Under the pieces are notes generated by a model. The model was not told where the DNA came from. It was given only the letters and a program-made list of their open reading frames with translations, and did not search any database. The position numbers were made by a program, and so were the translations under genes. From assembly GCF_000420825.1 (NCBI RefSeq), contig NZ_ATVR01000001.1, forward strand, positions 1 through 64,000: a stretch of DNA of 64,000 bases, read 5' to 3'. This document shows positions 51,035 through 60,386 of this stretch, piece by piece (position 1 is the stretch's first letter; every line of letters starts with the position of its first letter). This DNA is from Butyrivibrio sp. AE2015. GTDB lineage: Bacteria; Bacillota; Clostridia; Lachnospirales; Lachnospiraceae.

Positions 51035-52482
51035 TTCATATCATCTTTCCAATATGCATTTATTTCTTTGGTTTCAAAGCCCGTTATCCTGATTCCGTCA
51101 TAGGTATGCTCAGCAGTAAAAAGAGCTTCTTCACCTTTCCTGGTTTCTTCTGAAAAGCCCTGATCTGCCCTGAAATTACCAAGAGAGAAAAAGACTACTG
51201 TTTTATTACCATCAGGTCTTGTGATTTCTTTTGTCTCCTGAATCACATGAGGGTGAGTACCTATAACCACATCTGCATTTCCTTTGGAAAAGACTTCTGC
51301 AAAATGCTCCTGCTCACTGCTTACTTTTGTCTCGTACTCATTTCCCCAATGCACAAATACAACAACAATATCAGCTTCTTTTCGGCTTTCTGTCAGATTT
51401 TTTACAAACTCTTTTTCACCATCCTCATCCTGCGGCAGGTAATGGATAAGATTTGGATATTTCTCAGTAGCTTTTTCCACATTTGTATCGTAGGTATATG
51501 AAAAAAGCGCGAATTTTATGCCATTTCTTGATATCAATACATAGGGCCTGTAAGTTTTGTCAGTACTTTTCTGAATTCCAACAGTTTTTAATCCACAATC
51601 CTCGTAGAAATCCTTTGTAAAATCAACAGCACCTATGCCTTTATCCAGAGTATGGTTATTTGCGCACACTGCTATATCAAACCCTGCATCAGCCAGAGCT
51701 TGTCCCACTTCTTTGGGTGAACCAAATGTGGGATAACCGCTTACCATGGATTTTTTATTCACAAGTACTGTCTCAGCTTGAAATACCGCTATATCAGCAT
51801 TCTCAATTTCTTTTTTGAAAGGTTCATATAAAAAATCAAAGCTTCCATTTTCATTGGCATAGGCGTGTTTATAAATCTCTTCGTGGATGATATTATCGCC
51901 AAACGCTATGAACCTTACCGAGTTATCCACATTCTTAAGTCCAAATCCATCCCATCTCCACAGGGAATTGGTTTTATCTACATCTTCTACGAGGATTATT
52001 TTTCCGCTTTCATCCTCAAGCTTCATCCGCCTGATAAGGTGCCCTGTTTCAGAGGCAAACCACTTTGGCCTTACCTTGTTTTCATCCTCGATCTCATATA
52101 TGAAGATATGCTGGGAATAGTATCTTTCATCTTTATCAATCCAGAAAGGTCTGTACTTTCCGTATTTTCCTCTTTTCCACACAAGGGCTATCATATCCTC
52201 ATGCCCATTTCCATCAATATCAGTCAAAAGAAAATCCTGAACCTTAACAGTTTTCTCTGTTGAAAAGATTTTATTTCCCTGCTCATCATATAAAGTGAGC
52301 ATTTTTTCTTTAAGCACTAAACGACCTTCGTTCATGGCCTTTTCATTCCATGTAACCCAGCGTGGAATGTAATTATCCCTTATCAGGAAAAAGAGTATAC
52401 AAAGAACTACTGCCACTCCAAAGAGCAGCAGCAGTCCTATAGATATTCTTAATTTGGTTTTCCTATTATTTGTATCCTGCAT
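51031..52482 (-). CDS. CapA-like membrane-anchored metallophosphatase-fold protein
   Basis: A 483-residue protein with one N-terminal membrane segment (about 15-35). An extracellular region with a DIDGNGHED calcium-like loop (about 90-100) precedes a CapA/PgsA-type domain in the last 290 residues: FIAFGDNIIHE, FQAETVL, CANNHTLDKG, VFVHWGNEYE and GTHPHVIQE, the metal-binding motifs of this family. Its role could be cell-surface polymer processing. The ATG at 52482 overlaps the stop of the DUF3160 gene (TGATG). Confidence 0.85.
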   Translation of the reverse strand: MQDTNNRKTKLRISIGLLLLFGVAVVLCILFFLIRDNYIPRWVTWNEKAMNEGRLVLKEKMLTLYDEQGNKIFSTEKTVKVQDFLLTDIDGNGHEDMIALVWKRGKYGKYRPFWIDKDERYYSQHIFIYEIEDENKVRPKWFASETGHLIRRMKLEDESGKIILVEDVDKTNSLWRWDGFGLKNVDNSVRFIAFGDNIIHEEIYKHAYANENGSFDFLYEPFKKEIENADIAVFQAETVLVNKKSMVSGYPTFGSPKEVGQALADAGFDIAVCANNHTLDKGIGAVDFTKDFYEDCGLKTVGIQKSTDKTYRPYVLISRNGIKFALFSYTYDTNVEKATEKYPNLIHYLPQDEDGEKEFVKNLTESRKEADIVVVFVHWGNEYETKVSSEQEHFAEVFSKGNADVVIGTHPHVIQETKEITRPDGNKTVVFFSLGNFRADQGFSEETRKGEEALFTAEHTYDGIRITGFETKEINAYWKDDMK

Positions 52483-54668
52483 CAATTATTTTTTATCCTG
52501 TAGCTCTGAGTCCATGAAGGCTGCTCAGGTGCTCTCTCAACTTCAACCCAGTTCCATTCATCGTCCAAATATCCACCGGACAGAGCATTTTTCCATTCTT
52601 CGTCTGTCATTCTGTCTGTAATCGAAGTTGTAAACTGATAAAAACTATATGCACTACCTCTTCCAACGTGAAGCTCTCCATCTATTGGGAAGACCACATA
52701 AATTGTTGCAGCGTAACCTGAACCAACTTCAAGGACACTTCCGTTTGGATCTGTTGCAATATCAGCAATAACAGGGCAAGGAGCCTGTGTGCTGTCAATC
52801 GCATCCTCTCCTAAGGAGTCTTTAGTAACTTCTTCCCAGAAGTGCTCAATATATCCACCATAACATCTGATAAACTCATACTCATCTTCTGTAATCGTGT
52901 CGTTTGTCAGCTCTTTTTCAGAAATCGTAATAAGTGTTCCTGCTATCTCTGACAGTTTATCAAGGTCATCACTTGCTCCATCTGACAGCATATTGCAGCT
53001 ACTAAGCATTTCTTTTGTCTTCTCAGAAAGAGCCTTGAATCTGCTGTATACTACAGGCTGTGTATCAACATATCCTCTGTCATCAAGTGGCTCAAAATCA
53101 GGTCCACCCATCTCAGCCATAGGCTGTTTGGTATAAAGGATTGTGTCATGTTTAAGCTCAGCATAGGAGCCCGCAAAGGTCTCAAGATTCTTTTTATCCC
53201 ATTCTTCGCTCTGCATATATGAAGGATAGCCATCTCTCTTTTCTTCAAAAAGAGGTCTTAAGGTATATAGCCATCCTGAATAGAGGCTTGCGTTCCACAA
53301 ATCCTGCTCATCGTTATTAAATACTGCCTTAAGAGCCTGAATATTCTCGTTGTAATTCTCATATTTTGTATCGCCCTGCTCATCAAGGATCTCGTAAGCT
53401 TTTTCTGAACCGAGAACTGCTGCTGTATCAAGGGTGTCAGGCAGGCATCTTCTCTCGCCCTCCGGATTTTCTTTTACTGAGCTGTATATGAGTCTCTGCA
53501 TTATTGCAGCGTCAATAGTAAATCTCTGTCCCATGAATCTGTAGGATGGAATTATTGGGTCTTCTCCATCGTAGACAGGAATTGAATTGACTGCAGGTGG
53601 ATCGATCTTCTTTAAAGCAGGCAAAATGCTATCTTTAAATGTCTTTTCATTTGTTACTGCCTGAAGTGACGGCACCTCTGCACAGCTCTCTTCCAGAGCA
53701 TCATAGATTTCCTTAAAGCCTGCATCATCAGACTTTCCTGCAAAAAAGCTTGTGACTTCGTAGATGTTACCCCACTCTTTATTATCTGCTGAAAGCGCAA
53801 TTGTCTGAAGGATCGCGCTCTTTGCCATCTCCTCGTTATCAAGCTCAAATGCAATTCGTCCGTACCACATCATAGCACGGAAGTAGTGCTCTAGCTGATC
53901 ATCTCCGTCGTAGTAGCCTCTTGGTTTGTACTGGGTATAATCCTCATTCAAATCTGTCAGAGCGCATACCTCAATTCCTTCTGCAGCCATAACCTTGTCA
54001 TATTCGTCCTTAACGATCGCGTCTAACTCAGGATCACTTACAGGCGCTGTAGCGCTCTCGTCCTGTAATAAACTTCCTACATAGAAAAAGGCAAGGTTTC
54101 TAAGAGCTGCGTTTTCCCAGTCTGTTCCCTTCAGCTCCTCATACTGTTTTGCAGATTCTGCAAGCATATTTGCGCTTACTGTTTTTAATTCATCAGACAG
54201 ATACTGCTGCTCGCACTTTTTCATAAGGTGGGCAAAATACAGATGATATGTATGCATCAGTGAATCCACTGTTATAAAATTAGGGAACATAACATATCTG
54301 TTGTCCTCATAAATGTCAAAAAACTCTCTGCTAGTGCCTTCTGTAACGGCAAAATTGTTTTTTATAAGTGCATTTCTGAGAATTGAAGGATGATTATATT
54401 CGCTTTCATATTCATCACTAAAAAGATAAGCAAAATCAGATGCATATACTACATTAGAAAAATCTTCATTTACGCTGTAAGGTGCAATTGAAGGAATAAG
54501 ATTTGCAGGCTCACTGCTTTCTCCAATGGCCGCATTCTGCTCGTTTCCTTCAGAAACTTCTGTTGTTTCCTGCGCTGACTGCGCGTCAGGGCTTTCAACT
54601 GGGGTTGAAGCACAGGCAGATAGAACCATTGTCAGTGCCATAACTAAAGCCACATATCTTTTCTTCAT
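52482..54668 (-). CDS. DUF3160 lipoprotein
   Basis: A 728-residue predicted lipoprotein with lipobox LSAC (Cys19) and a Ser/Glu-rich linker. The helical DUF3160-type domain includes NFITVDSLMHTYHLYFAHLM, FYVGSLLQDE, SYRFMGQRFTIDAAIMQRL and SGWLYTLRPLF. GAGGGAG precedes the ATG. It is translationally coupled to the CapA-like gene. DUF3160 has no established function; an extracytoplasmic enzymatic or binding role is assumed. Confidence 0.85.
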   Translation of the reverse strand: MKKRYVALVMALTMVLSACASTPVESPDAQSAQETTEVSEGNEQNAAIGESSEPANLIPSIAPYSVNEDFSNVVYASDFAYLFSDEYESEYNHPSILRNALIKNNFAVTEGTSREFFDIYEDNRYVMFPNFITVDSLMHTYHLYFAHLMKKCEQQYLSDELKTVSANMLAESAKQYEELKGTDWENAALRNLAFFYVGSLLQDESATAPVSDPELDAIVKDEYDKVMAAEGIEVCALTDLNEDYTQYKPRGYYDGDDQLEHYFRAMMWYGRIAFELDNEEMAKSAILQTIALSADNKEWGNIYEVTSFFAGKSDDAGFKEIYDALEESCAEVPSLQAVTNEKTFKDSILPALKKIDPPAVNSIPVYDGEDPIIPSYRFMGQRFTIDAAIMQRLIYSSVKENPEGERRCLPDTLDTAAVLGSEKAYEILDEQGDTKYENYNENIQALKAVFNNDEQDLWNASLYSGWLYTLRPLFEEKRDGYPSYMQSEEWDKKNLETFAGSYAELKHDTILYTKQPMAEMGGPDFEPLDDRGYVDTQPVVYSRFKALSEKTKEMLSSCNMLSDGASDDLDKLSEIAGTLITISEKELTNDTITEDEYEFIRCYGGYIEHFWEEVTKDSLGEDAIDSTQAPCPVIADIATDPNGSVLEVGSGYAATIYVVFPIDGELHVGRGSAYSFYQFTTSITDRMTDEEWKNALSGGYLDDEWNWVEVERAPEQPSWTQSYRIKNN

Positions 54669-54728
54669 AACATTTCTCCCTCATATAAATATACGCTAAT
54701 TCAATAATACACCAATTCTCTGATAAAT

Positions 54729-54762
54729 GAAAAAGCCCCTCCATCTTTATGGAGAAGCTCTC
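54729..54762 (-). terminator. Terminator of murG
   Basis: An imperfect stem (CTTCTCCAT/ATGGAGGGG) followed by TTTTTC on the minus strand. Confidence 0.7.
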
Positions 54763-54764
54763 TA

Positions 54765-55844
54765 TTACTGGATCTGTTCGTCAATAAGTTTGACAATTGT
54801 ATTTGTTGCACTGTGGAGATTACTCTTATTCATGTTCTCAATGAATTTCTCGCGGTTTTTGTAAAGATCATCGATTGTTTCCACGAGGATATCCTCATCA
54901 AGATCATCATTATCAATTACAAGTGAAAATCCCTGCTGCTCGAAAGACCTTGCATTAAGCATCTGGTCTCCTCTGCTTGACTTAGTTGAAAGTGGGATCA
55001 GAATGTTCGGCTTTTTAAGTGCAAGTAGTTCGCAGATTGAGTTAGCTCCTGCTCTTGAAACTACTATATCAGCCATAGCAAAAATGTCTTTTAACTCATT
55101 TTTAACGTATTCAAACTGCTTGTAGCCCGGTACAGTAAGTTTCAAATTGTCCATCTTTTCTTTTCCGCAAATGTGGACAACGTTGAAATATGGAAGGAGT
55201 CTTGGAAGGGCGTATCTTACAGTCTCATTAACTGACTGTGCGCCAAGGCTTCCGCCGATTACCATAAGTACAGGCTTATCATCCTCGAATCCGCAAAGCT
55301 CTTTTCCAACTTCTTTATCGCCAAGTCCAAGCTCTTCTCTAATTGGAGTTCCTGTAAGAACAGCCTTATCAGCAGGCAAAAGACGCATTGTCTCCGGGAA
55401 GTTACAACAAATTTTTTTGGCTCCCGACATGCTAAGTTTATTGGCAAGTCCGGGTGTCATATCTGATTCGTGAACAAGGTATGGAATCTTTAGTGCTCCT
55501 GCAGCTCTCACAACAGGAACGCTTACAAATCCGCCTTTAGAAAATACAACGTCAGGTTTAATTCTTTTAAGAAGTTTAACTGCCTCTGTGAATCCCTTTA
55601 AAACTCTGAAAGGATCTGTAAAATTCTTTGGATCAAAATATCTGCGAAGCTTACCTGTAGCTATTCCAAAATAAGGAATGTTGTAGTCCTCAATAAGCTT
55701 TTTCTCAATTCCGTTATATGAACCAATATAATAGATTTCATATCCAGCTTTCTTCAGTGCTGGGATCAATGCGATATTAGGTGTTACATGACCGGCACTT
55801 CCGCCACCTGTAAGCACTATTTTTTTGATCGGTTTATCGCTCAC
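54765..55844 (-). CDS. murG: UDP-N-acetylglucosamine-N-acetylmuramyl-pentapeptide transferase
   Basis: MurG (359 residues) adds GlcNAc to lipid I at the inner membrane face to make lipid II. The first glycine-rich loop TGGGSAGHVTPN, SKGGFVSVPVV, HESDMTPGLANK, GGSLGAQSVN and the donor-site SRAGANSICELLALKKP are all present. The start is a GTG at 55844 with AAGGAA upstream. It stands alone, away from a division/cell-wall cluster. Confidence 0.95.
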   Translation of the reverse strand: MSDKPIKKIVLTGGGSAGHVTPNIALIPALKKAGYEIYYIGSYNGIEKKLIEDYNIPYFGIATGKLRRYFDPKNFTDPFRVLKGFTEAVKLLKRIKPDVVFSKGGFVSVPVVRAAGALKIPYLVHESDMTPGLANKLSMSGAKKICCNFPETMRLLPADKAVLTGTPIREELGLGDKEVGKELCGFEDDKPVLMVIGGSLGAQSVNETVRYALPRLLPYFNVVHICGKEKMDNLKLTVPGYKQFEYVKNELKDIFAMADIVVSRAGANSICELLALKKPNILIPLSTKSSRGDQMLNARSFEQQGFSLVIDNDDLDEDILVETIDDLYKNREKFIENMNKSNLHSATNTIVKLIDEQIQ

Positions 55845-55898
55845 TTTTTATTCCTTCTTCCAATTCTAAAATTATTCTGCACAACATTATACCATAAT

Positions 55899-56993
55899 TT
55901 ACCTGATTTCGTAGGTGAGCATATCCTGTTCTTCATATGGCACAATAAGCTCATTTACGATCTTGTCTGAGAACTCTTTTACCCCATCCAGAATTTCCTC
56001 ATAGTTATCAAGAGTCATCTCATACTCGCCATTTACCATCTGATCAAGCATAAGCTTATTGATCTCAGGCGAGAAATGGATTGAATCCATGTAGTTGTAC
56101 AGATTTGTTATTACATCCGGTTCGTTCTGGAAGCAAAAGATCCTGACATTATCATATTGCAAAAGAGCTTTCGTCATTTCTTTTTCGCAATAGATATATG
56201 CATCTCTTTCTCCCGTTCTGTAAACACCGTCCCACCAGAGCATTGAATAAGCCGGATAAAAAAACATAAACTGTGTCTCGGGGTGATCAGCTACCTCTTT
56301 TGTCAAAAGAGCTATGTTAGCATTGAGCTTATCATTATATATGGTCTCATCCTGCATTTCTACTACATCGATAGGTCTGTAGTAAAGCCCCAGAGCCATC
56401 TGAATATCAAAAGTTTTCCACTTGGCCCAGTTATATGAAAGTCCCTCATCGTAATCTCCAAGATAGGAATTGGCTATCATATATGGAATCTTTTCAAAGA
56501 GCACATCCTTATTAAAAAGATATTGCACATCATTAAAAGGATTGTGATCGTACAGGTACATTGGGCAGCCTGTAGACTCATAAGTAGTTTCCGCATCTGC
56601 CGAAAGTGATGAAGGGTCAATGTTGTAAAAAACATACTTTATGTCATGACTTTCATAGGCTTCATCCATAAGGTAACATAGGTCTGCGGTGGCGCCATAT
56701 GAGCGGATCGCCTTGATTGATTTTACTCCATAGGCCTCATCGTACCAGGCATTGTCATTGTTCTCCATAACAGAGGAACCAACTAAAAGTGTGTCGTAAT
56801 CAAAGTGCCTTAGCGTACCTATACACTGGTATTCTTTATCGTTAAGGACTTCTTTAAGTCCAAGCCAGGGCTTGTGGTAGTGGTAAAAGGGGTCAAAAAC
56901 ATAGACTACTGCCCCGACTGCAAATATGAGGATAAGAACTGTGATTATCAGTCTTTTTATAAACTTTTTTGATGACATTTTTGTATTATCCAT
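55899..56993 (-). CDS. Membrane-anchored SGNH/DltD-like partner of the MBOAT acyltransferase
   Basis: A 364-residue protein with one N-terminal membrane segment (about 11-32) and an extracellular domain. TLLVGSSVMEN carries a Gly-x-Ser strand-loop like the nucleophile of SGNH esterases, and a late DSIHFS could supply Asp and His. With the MBOAT gene just upstream (8 bp), it probably completes an extracytoplasmic O-acylation pathway, as DltD or AlgX/AlgJ do. I start at the ATG at 56993 with AAGGAG. Target glycan unknown. Confidence 0.72.
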   Translation of the reverse strand: MDNTKMSSKKFIKRLIITVLILIFAVGAVVYVFDPFYHYHKPWLGLKEVLNDKEYQCIGTLRHFDYDTLLVGSSVMENNDNAWYDEAYGVKSIKAIRSYGATADLCYLMDEAYESHDIKYVFYNIDPSSLSADAETTYESTGCPMYLYDHNPFNDVQYLFNKDVLFEKIPYMIANSYLGDYDEGLSYNWAKWKTFDIQMALGLYYRPIDVVEMQDETIYNDKLNANIALLTKEVADHPETQFMFFYPAYSMLWWDGVYRTGERDAYIYCEKEMTKALLQYDNVRIFCFQNEPDVITNLYNYMDSIHFSPEINKLMLDQMVNGEYEMTLDNYEEILDGVKEFSDKIVNELIVPYEEQDMLTYEIR

Positions 56994-57001
56994 TAAACTC
57001 C

Positions 57002-58519
57002 TTAGAACTGGAAGTATATGAAGGTGCTGACATTTGACAGTGATATAAATGACCATACAAATAGAAGTGCCAGTCCTAAAATCATCTTTTTACTATAATT
57101 TGCTTTTTCAACAATTTCCTGTGTGTTTTTCCTTGTCATAATATAGGCTGAAATAGCGATATATATTACAAGAGTCACTACGTATACGGTATTGTCAGCG
57201 TTCATACCAAGCTGGGAAAAGAGCTGTCTTGGTATATAATTTTCTGCAATCTCGAGTTTTGATGCTGTTCTGTATAAGAATCCCGGATATGTCCAGAAAA
57301 ACAGTCTCTTAAACATTCCTATGGCATGGGCCATATCCTCTGATCTGAAAAATACAAGGGATATAACAAACATCAAAAAAGTAAGTACATTTCCAAGAGC
57401 TCTTGGAATAACTAAAAGAGGCTTCTCAAAAAACAGGTATCTTGCTTTTGATTCTTTCCCTTTTTCCGGAGCTACGCTCATAATTCCAAGGTCATCCCAA
57501 ACAACTAAAAGTCCCTGCATAAGTCCCCAGCAGATATAGGTCCAACCGGCTCCATGCCAGAGTCCGCTGAGCACGAATACTATCAAAACGTTTACTACTG
57601 TTCTTACTTTTCCTTTTCTGCTTCCACCAAGCGGGATATACACATACTTGATGAAGAATCTTGAAAGTGTCATGTGCCAGCGCTGCCATAGCTCTTTTGC
57701 ACTGGATGCTTTATAAGGAGAATTGAAATTCACAGGAAGCTTAAAGCCTAGCATCATGCTGACTCCACTTGCCATATCGCAGTATCCTGAAAAATCAAGG
57801 TATATCTGAAATGTATAAGCCAGCATTACTGCTATTACTGTTACTGTATCCAAATAGTAGGTCTGCTGAAAACCATAGTTTACTGCGCCAGAAAGTGTAT
57901 CTGCCAGAATGACTTTTTTGGCAAGACCTATTATGAATGAAGTAAGTCCGCTGGCAAAGTTATCCACATGTAAACGCCTTAAATCCTTATTTTCGAACTG
58001 ATCTATCATTTCTTTGTGGAAAGCGATAGGTCCCTGGATCAGTTTTGGAAAATACACTGTGTATAATGCGTATTGCAAAAATGGATAATGGGGTGCCTCG
58101 TTATTGGCCCTGTCCACAATAAATGATATCTGTCCGAAGGTAAAAAAGCTGATTCCTATAGGCATAAGAATTTCTTTTGCCGATAGATGAGCCCCTGAAA
58201 CCGCATTGACATTGTCGATAAAAAATCCCAGGTATTTGAAATAAAATAAAAGAAGCAGGTTAAATATTACACCTATTATCTTTATGACTTTTGATGTCTG
58301 TGGTCTCTTTTTGATGATAAAGCTCAGGCAATAATTCACTGCTATACTAAGCAATAAGATCAGTAAAAAAGACACTCCAAAAGTGTAATAGAAATAAAGT
58401 GACATAAGTGTTAAAAAGCCCTCTGCCACCGTATATTTTCCTAATTTATTCAGCGCAAACCACCCAATAAGAAGTATGGGCAGAAACACTAATATAAAAG
58501 TAAACGAATTAAAACCCAT
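57002..58519 (-). CDS. MBOAT family O-acyltransferase (AlgI/DltB-like)
   Basis: A 505-residue polytopic acyltransferase. The catalytic His lies in SGLWHGAGWTY; other family features are YFPKLIQGPIAFHKEM, QIYLDFSGYCDMASGVSMMLG, SAKELWQRWHMTLS and YVYIPLGGSRKG. It would pass acyl groups across the membrane to a cell-surface polymer. I start at the ATG at 58519, overlapping the surE stop (TGATG). Confidence 0.92.
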   Translation of the reverse strand: MGFNSFTFILVFLPILLIGWFALNKLGKYTVAEGFLTLMSLYFYYTFGVSFLLILLLSIAVNYCLSFIIKKRPQTSKVIKIIGVIFNLLLLFYFKYLGFFIDNVNAVSGAHLSAKEILMPIGISFFTFGQISFIVDRANNEAPHYPFLQYALYTVYFPKLIQGPIAFHKEMIDQFENKDLRRLHVDNFASGLTSFIIGLAKKVILADTLSGAVNYGFQQTYYLDTVTVIAVMLAYTFQIYLDFSGYCDMASGVSMMLGFKLPVNFNSPYKASSAKELWQRWHMTLSRFFIKYVYIPLGGSRKGKVRTVVNVLIVFVLSGLWHGAGWTYICWGLMQGLLVVWDDLGIMSVAPEKGKESKARYLFFEKPLLVIPRALGNVLTFLMFVISLVFFRSEDMAHAIGMFKRLFFWTYPGFLYRTASKLEIAENYIPRQLFSQLGMNADNTVYVVTLVIYIAISAYIMTRKNTQEIVEKANYSKKMILGLALLFVWSFISLSNVSTFIYFQF

Positions 58520-59238
58520 CAGCAAAGATTCTCCACAAGTCCAATTGAAACGTAATTATCCAAAATCGCACCGTAATCAGTGCCTTCCTCAGGAGTTGGT
58601 GAAAAAGCGCCATCTACCATGTATCTCACTCCATCATTCGGAAGTTTTTCGATTTCTTTATAACTGTCTTTGTAAAATGCACTTCTTGATACTACCCTGT
58701 CTTTTAAAACGCCTTTGCATTTTTCAAGCTTACATCCAGGAAAATTCACGTTGTAGATAAATCCAGGAGTGTACTCTTTTTCCACAAGCTCAGTCATTAT
58801 GTCTCTTAAGTATTTATCAGTTGTTTCGTGAATCCCATTCATCCCTTCAGAAAAAGCAATGGAGAGATATCCTTGAAACTCACCTTCAAGTGCTGCTCCA
58901 ACAGTTGCTGAATACTGTATATCTGACGCAACATTATATCCAAAATTTATTCCTGACATTACAATATCGGGCTTTTTTGGCATCACGCTAAGACTGCCTA
59001 CTCTTACGCAATCAGCAGGTGTTCCGCTGCATGAATATGCCTTAACTCCTTCAACAGGAAAATCGTATGGATACACATCTATACCATGTCTTAAGGTTAT
59101 GCTGTGTGATGCTGCGCTTCTCTGGTCATCAGGCGCAATTACATAAACTTCGCCAAACTCTTTTGCAGCCTCTGCAAGCCTTATTATTCCATCTGATTTA
59201 ATTCCGTCATCATTAGTAATTAGTATCCTCTTAGCCAT
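58519..59238 (-). CDS. surE: 5'/3'-nucleotidase SurE
   Basis: SurE (239 residues), a cytoplasmic metal-dependent nucleotidase/exopolyphosphatase. The N-terminal ILITNDDG with metal-binding Asp pair, PDDQRSAASHSIT and VMSGINFGYNVASDIQYSAT are typical. AAAGG precedes the ATG. It is the first gene of a coupled SurE-MBOAT-SGNH operon. Confidence 0.95.
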   Translation of the reverse strand: MAKRILITNDDGIKSDGIIRLAEAAKEFGEVYVIAPDDQRSAASHSITLRHGIDVYPYDFPVEGVKAYSCSGTPADCVRVGSLSVMPKKPDIVMSGINFGYNVASDIQYSATVGAALEGEFQGYLSIAFSEGMNGIHETTDKYLRDIMTELVEKEYTPGFIYNVNFPGCKLEKCKGVLKDRVVSRSAFYKDSYKEIEKLPNDGVRYMVDGAFSPTPEEGTDYGAILDNYVSIGLVENLC

Positions 59239-59270
59239 TTAATAAACCTTTCTTATCCAATATTACTATC

Positions 59271-60377
59271 TTATAGAATTAGCTGCAAAATCACCAGCAT
59301 TATTAAGAAGAAAATATTGAATAAAGTAAATGTAAGTACGTACTTTCCTGTATTTTTTCTGTACTCTTTTGTGTAAGCCTTAAAAGAAATCAGGCTGGCC
59401 ATTGAAGCAATAAGTGTCCCTAATCCTCCAACATTTACTCCTATTAAGAGTTCTTTATAATTTGTTGTAAATCCTGACAGCATTAATGTAGCCGGAACAT
59501 TGCTGATAAATTGGCTTAAAATTATTGATATTGCAAATTCTCTTCCATCTATTGTATTTCTGAAAAAGTCGCTAATAAAGCCAATTCTGCCCATATTTCC
59601 AGTGAACACAAAGAATCCTATAAAGGTGAGTAACAAAACATAATCAGCTCTAAAAAGTATTTTGTAATCCATTCCTAATGTTACTAATAAAACGATAATC
59701 ACAAAAATATACCATGGAATAAAAATTCTCAATACCGTCAAAATAGCTATTGTAAAAAGTACTCCATAAATTAAAATCTGAATCTTGCTGCCAAAATTCT
59801 TTGTAACGAGCGTTGAGTTTTTTGTCGAAGGTGTTACACTTTTAAACGATATTGTGATAACTGTGCAAAACAGCATAATTGCTGATAATAAGCTATATGG
59901 CAGCATAGTTGCAACAAATTGAGGAAGTCCCATACCGGCAAGTCCGTAAAGATACAGATTTTGAGGATTACCAATTGGAGTTAGCATACTTCCAAGATTT
60001 GCAGCAATTGTCTGAAGAACGATCACAGGTATCATCATATCTTCCATATCGCAGTTATGCAGGATCATGATTGCAAACGGAACAAATGTTATAAGTGCTA
60101 CGTCGTTGGTTATGAGCATGCTTCCCACAAAACACATAAACACCAATACAGCCGCCAGTTGCCATCCCTTCTTTACTTTAGATAAAAGAGCTGATGCTAT
60201 CTTCTCAAATACGGAATTTTCTTTAAATCCCTGAATAATGATCATCAATCCCCACAGGATTCCTAAGGATCTAAAGTCAATATAAGAAATATACTCTTTT
60301 CCCGGATGCACAAAAAATGCTGATATGATTGCAAGGATCCAGGATATTAAAAGAACTTTATCAATCTTTTTAAGCAT
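59271..60377 (-). CDS. SLC13/ArsB-type anion permease
   Basis: A 368-residue transporter with about ten membrane segments. Two characteristic re-entrant motifs are visible: MLITNDVALITFVPF and ANLGSMLTPIGNPQNLYLYG. Such proteins carry dicarboxylates, citrate, sulfate or arsenite; the substrate is not evident. The ATG at 60377 is 9 bp after the MATE gene, with GAGGTG about 12 nt upstream, so it is probably cotranscribed with it. Confidence 0.85.
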   Translation of the reverse strand: MLKKIDKVLLISWILAIISAFFVHPGKEYISYIDFRSLGILWGLMIIIQGFKENSVFEKIASALLSKVKKGWQLAAVLVFMCFVGSMLITNDVALITFVPFAIMILHNCDMEDMMIPVIVLQTIAANLGSMLTPIGNPQNLYLYGLAGMGLPQFVATMLPYSLLSAIMLFCTVITISFKSVTPSTKNSTLVTKNFGSKIQILIYGVLFTIAILTVLRIFIPWYIFVIIVLLVTLGMDYKILFRADYVLLLTFIGFFVFTGNMGRIGFISDFFRNTIDGREFAISIILSQFISNVPATLMLSGFTTNYKELLIGVNVGGLGTLIASMASLISFKAYTKEYRKNTGKYVLTFTLFNIFFLIMLVILQLIL

Positions 60378-60386
60378 TGTTTACCA

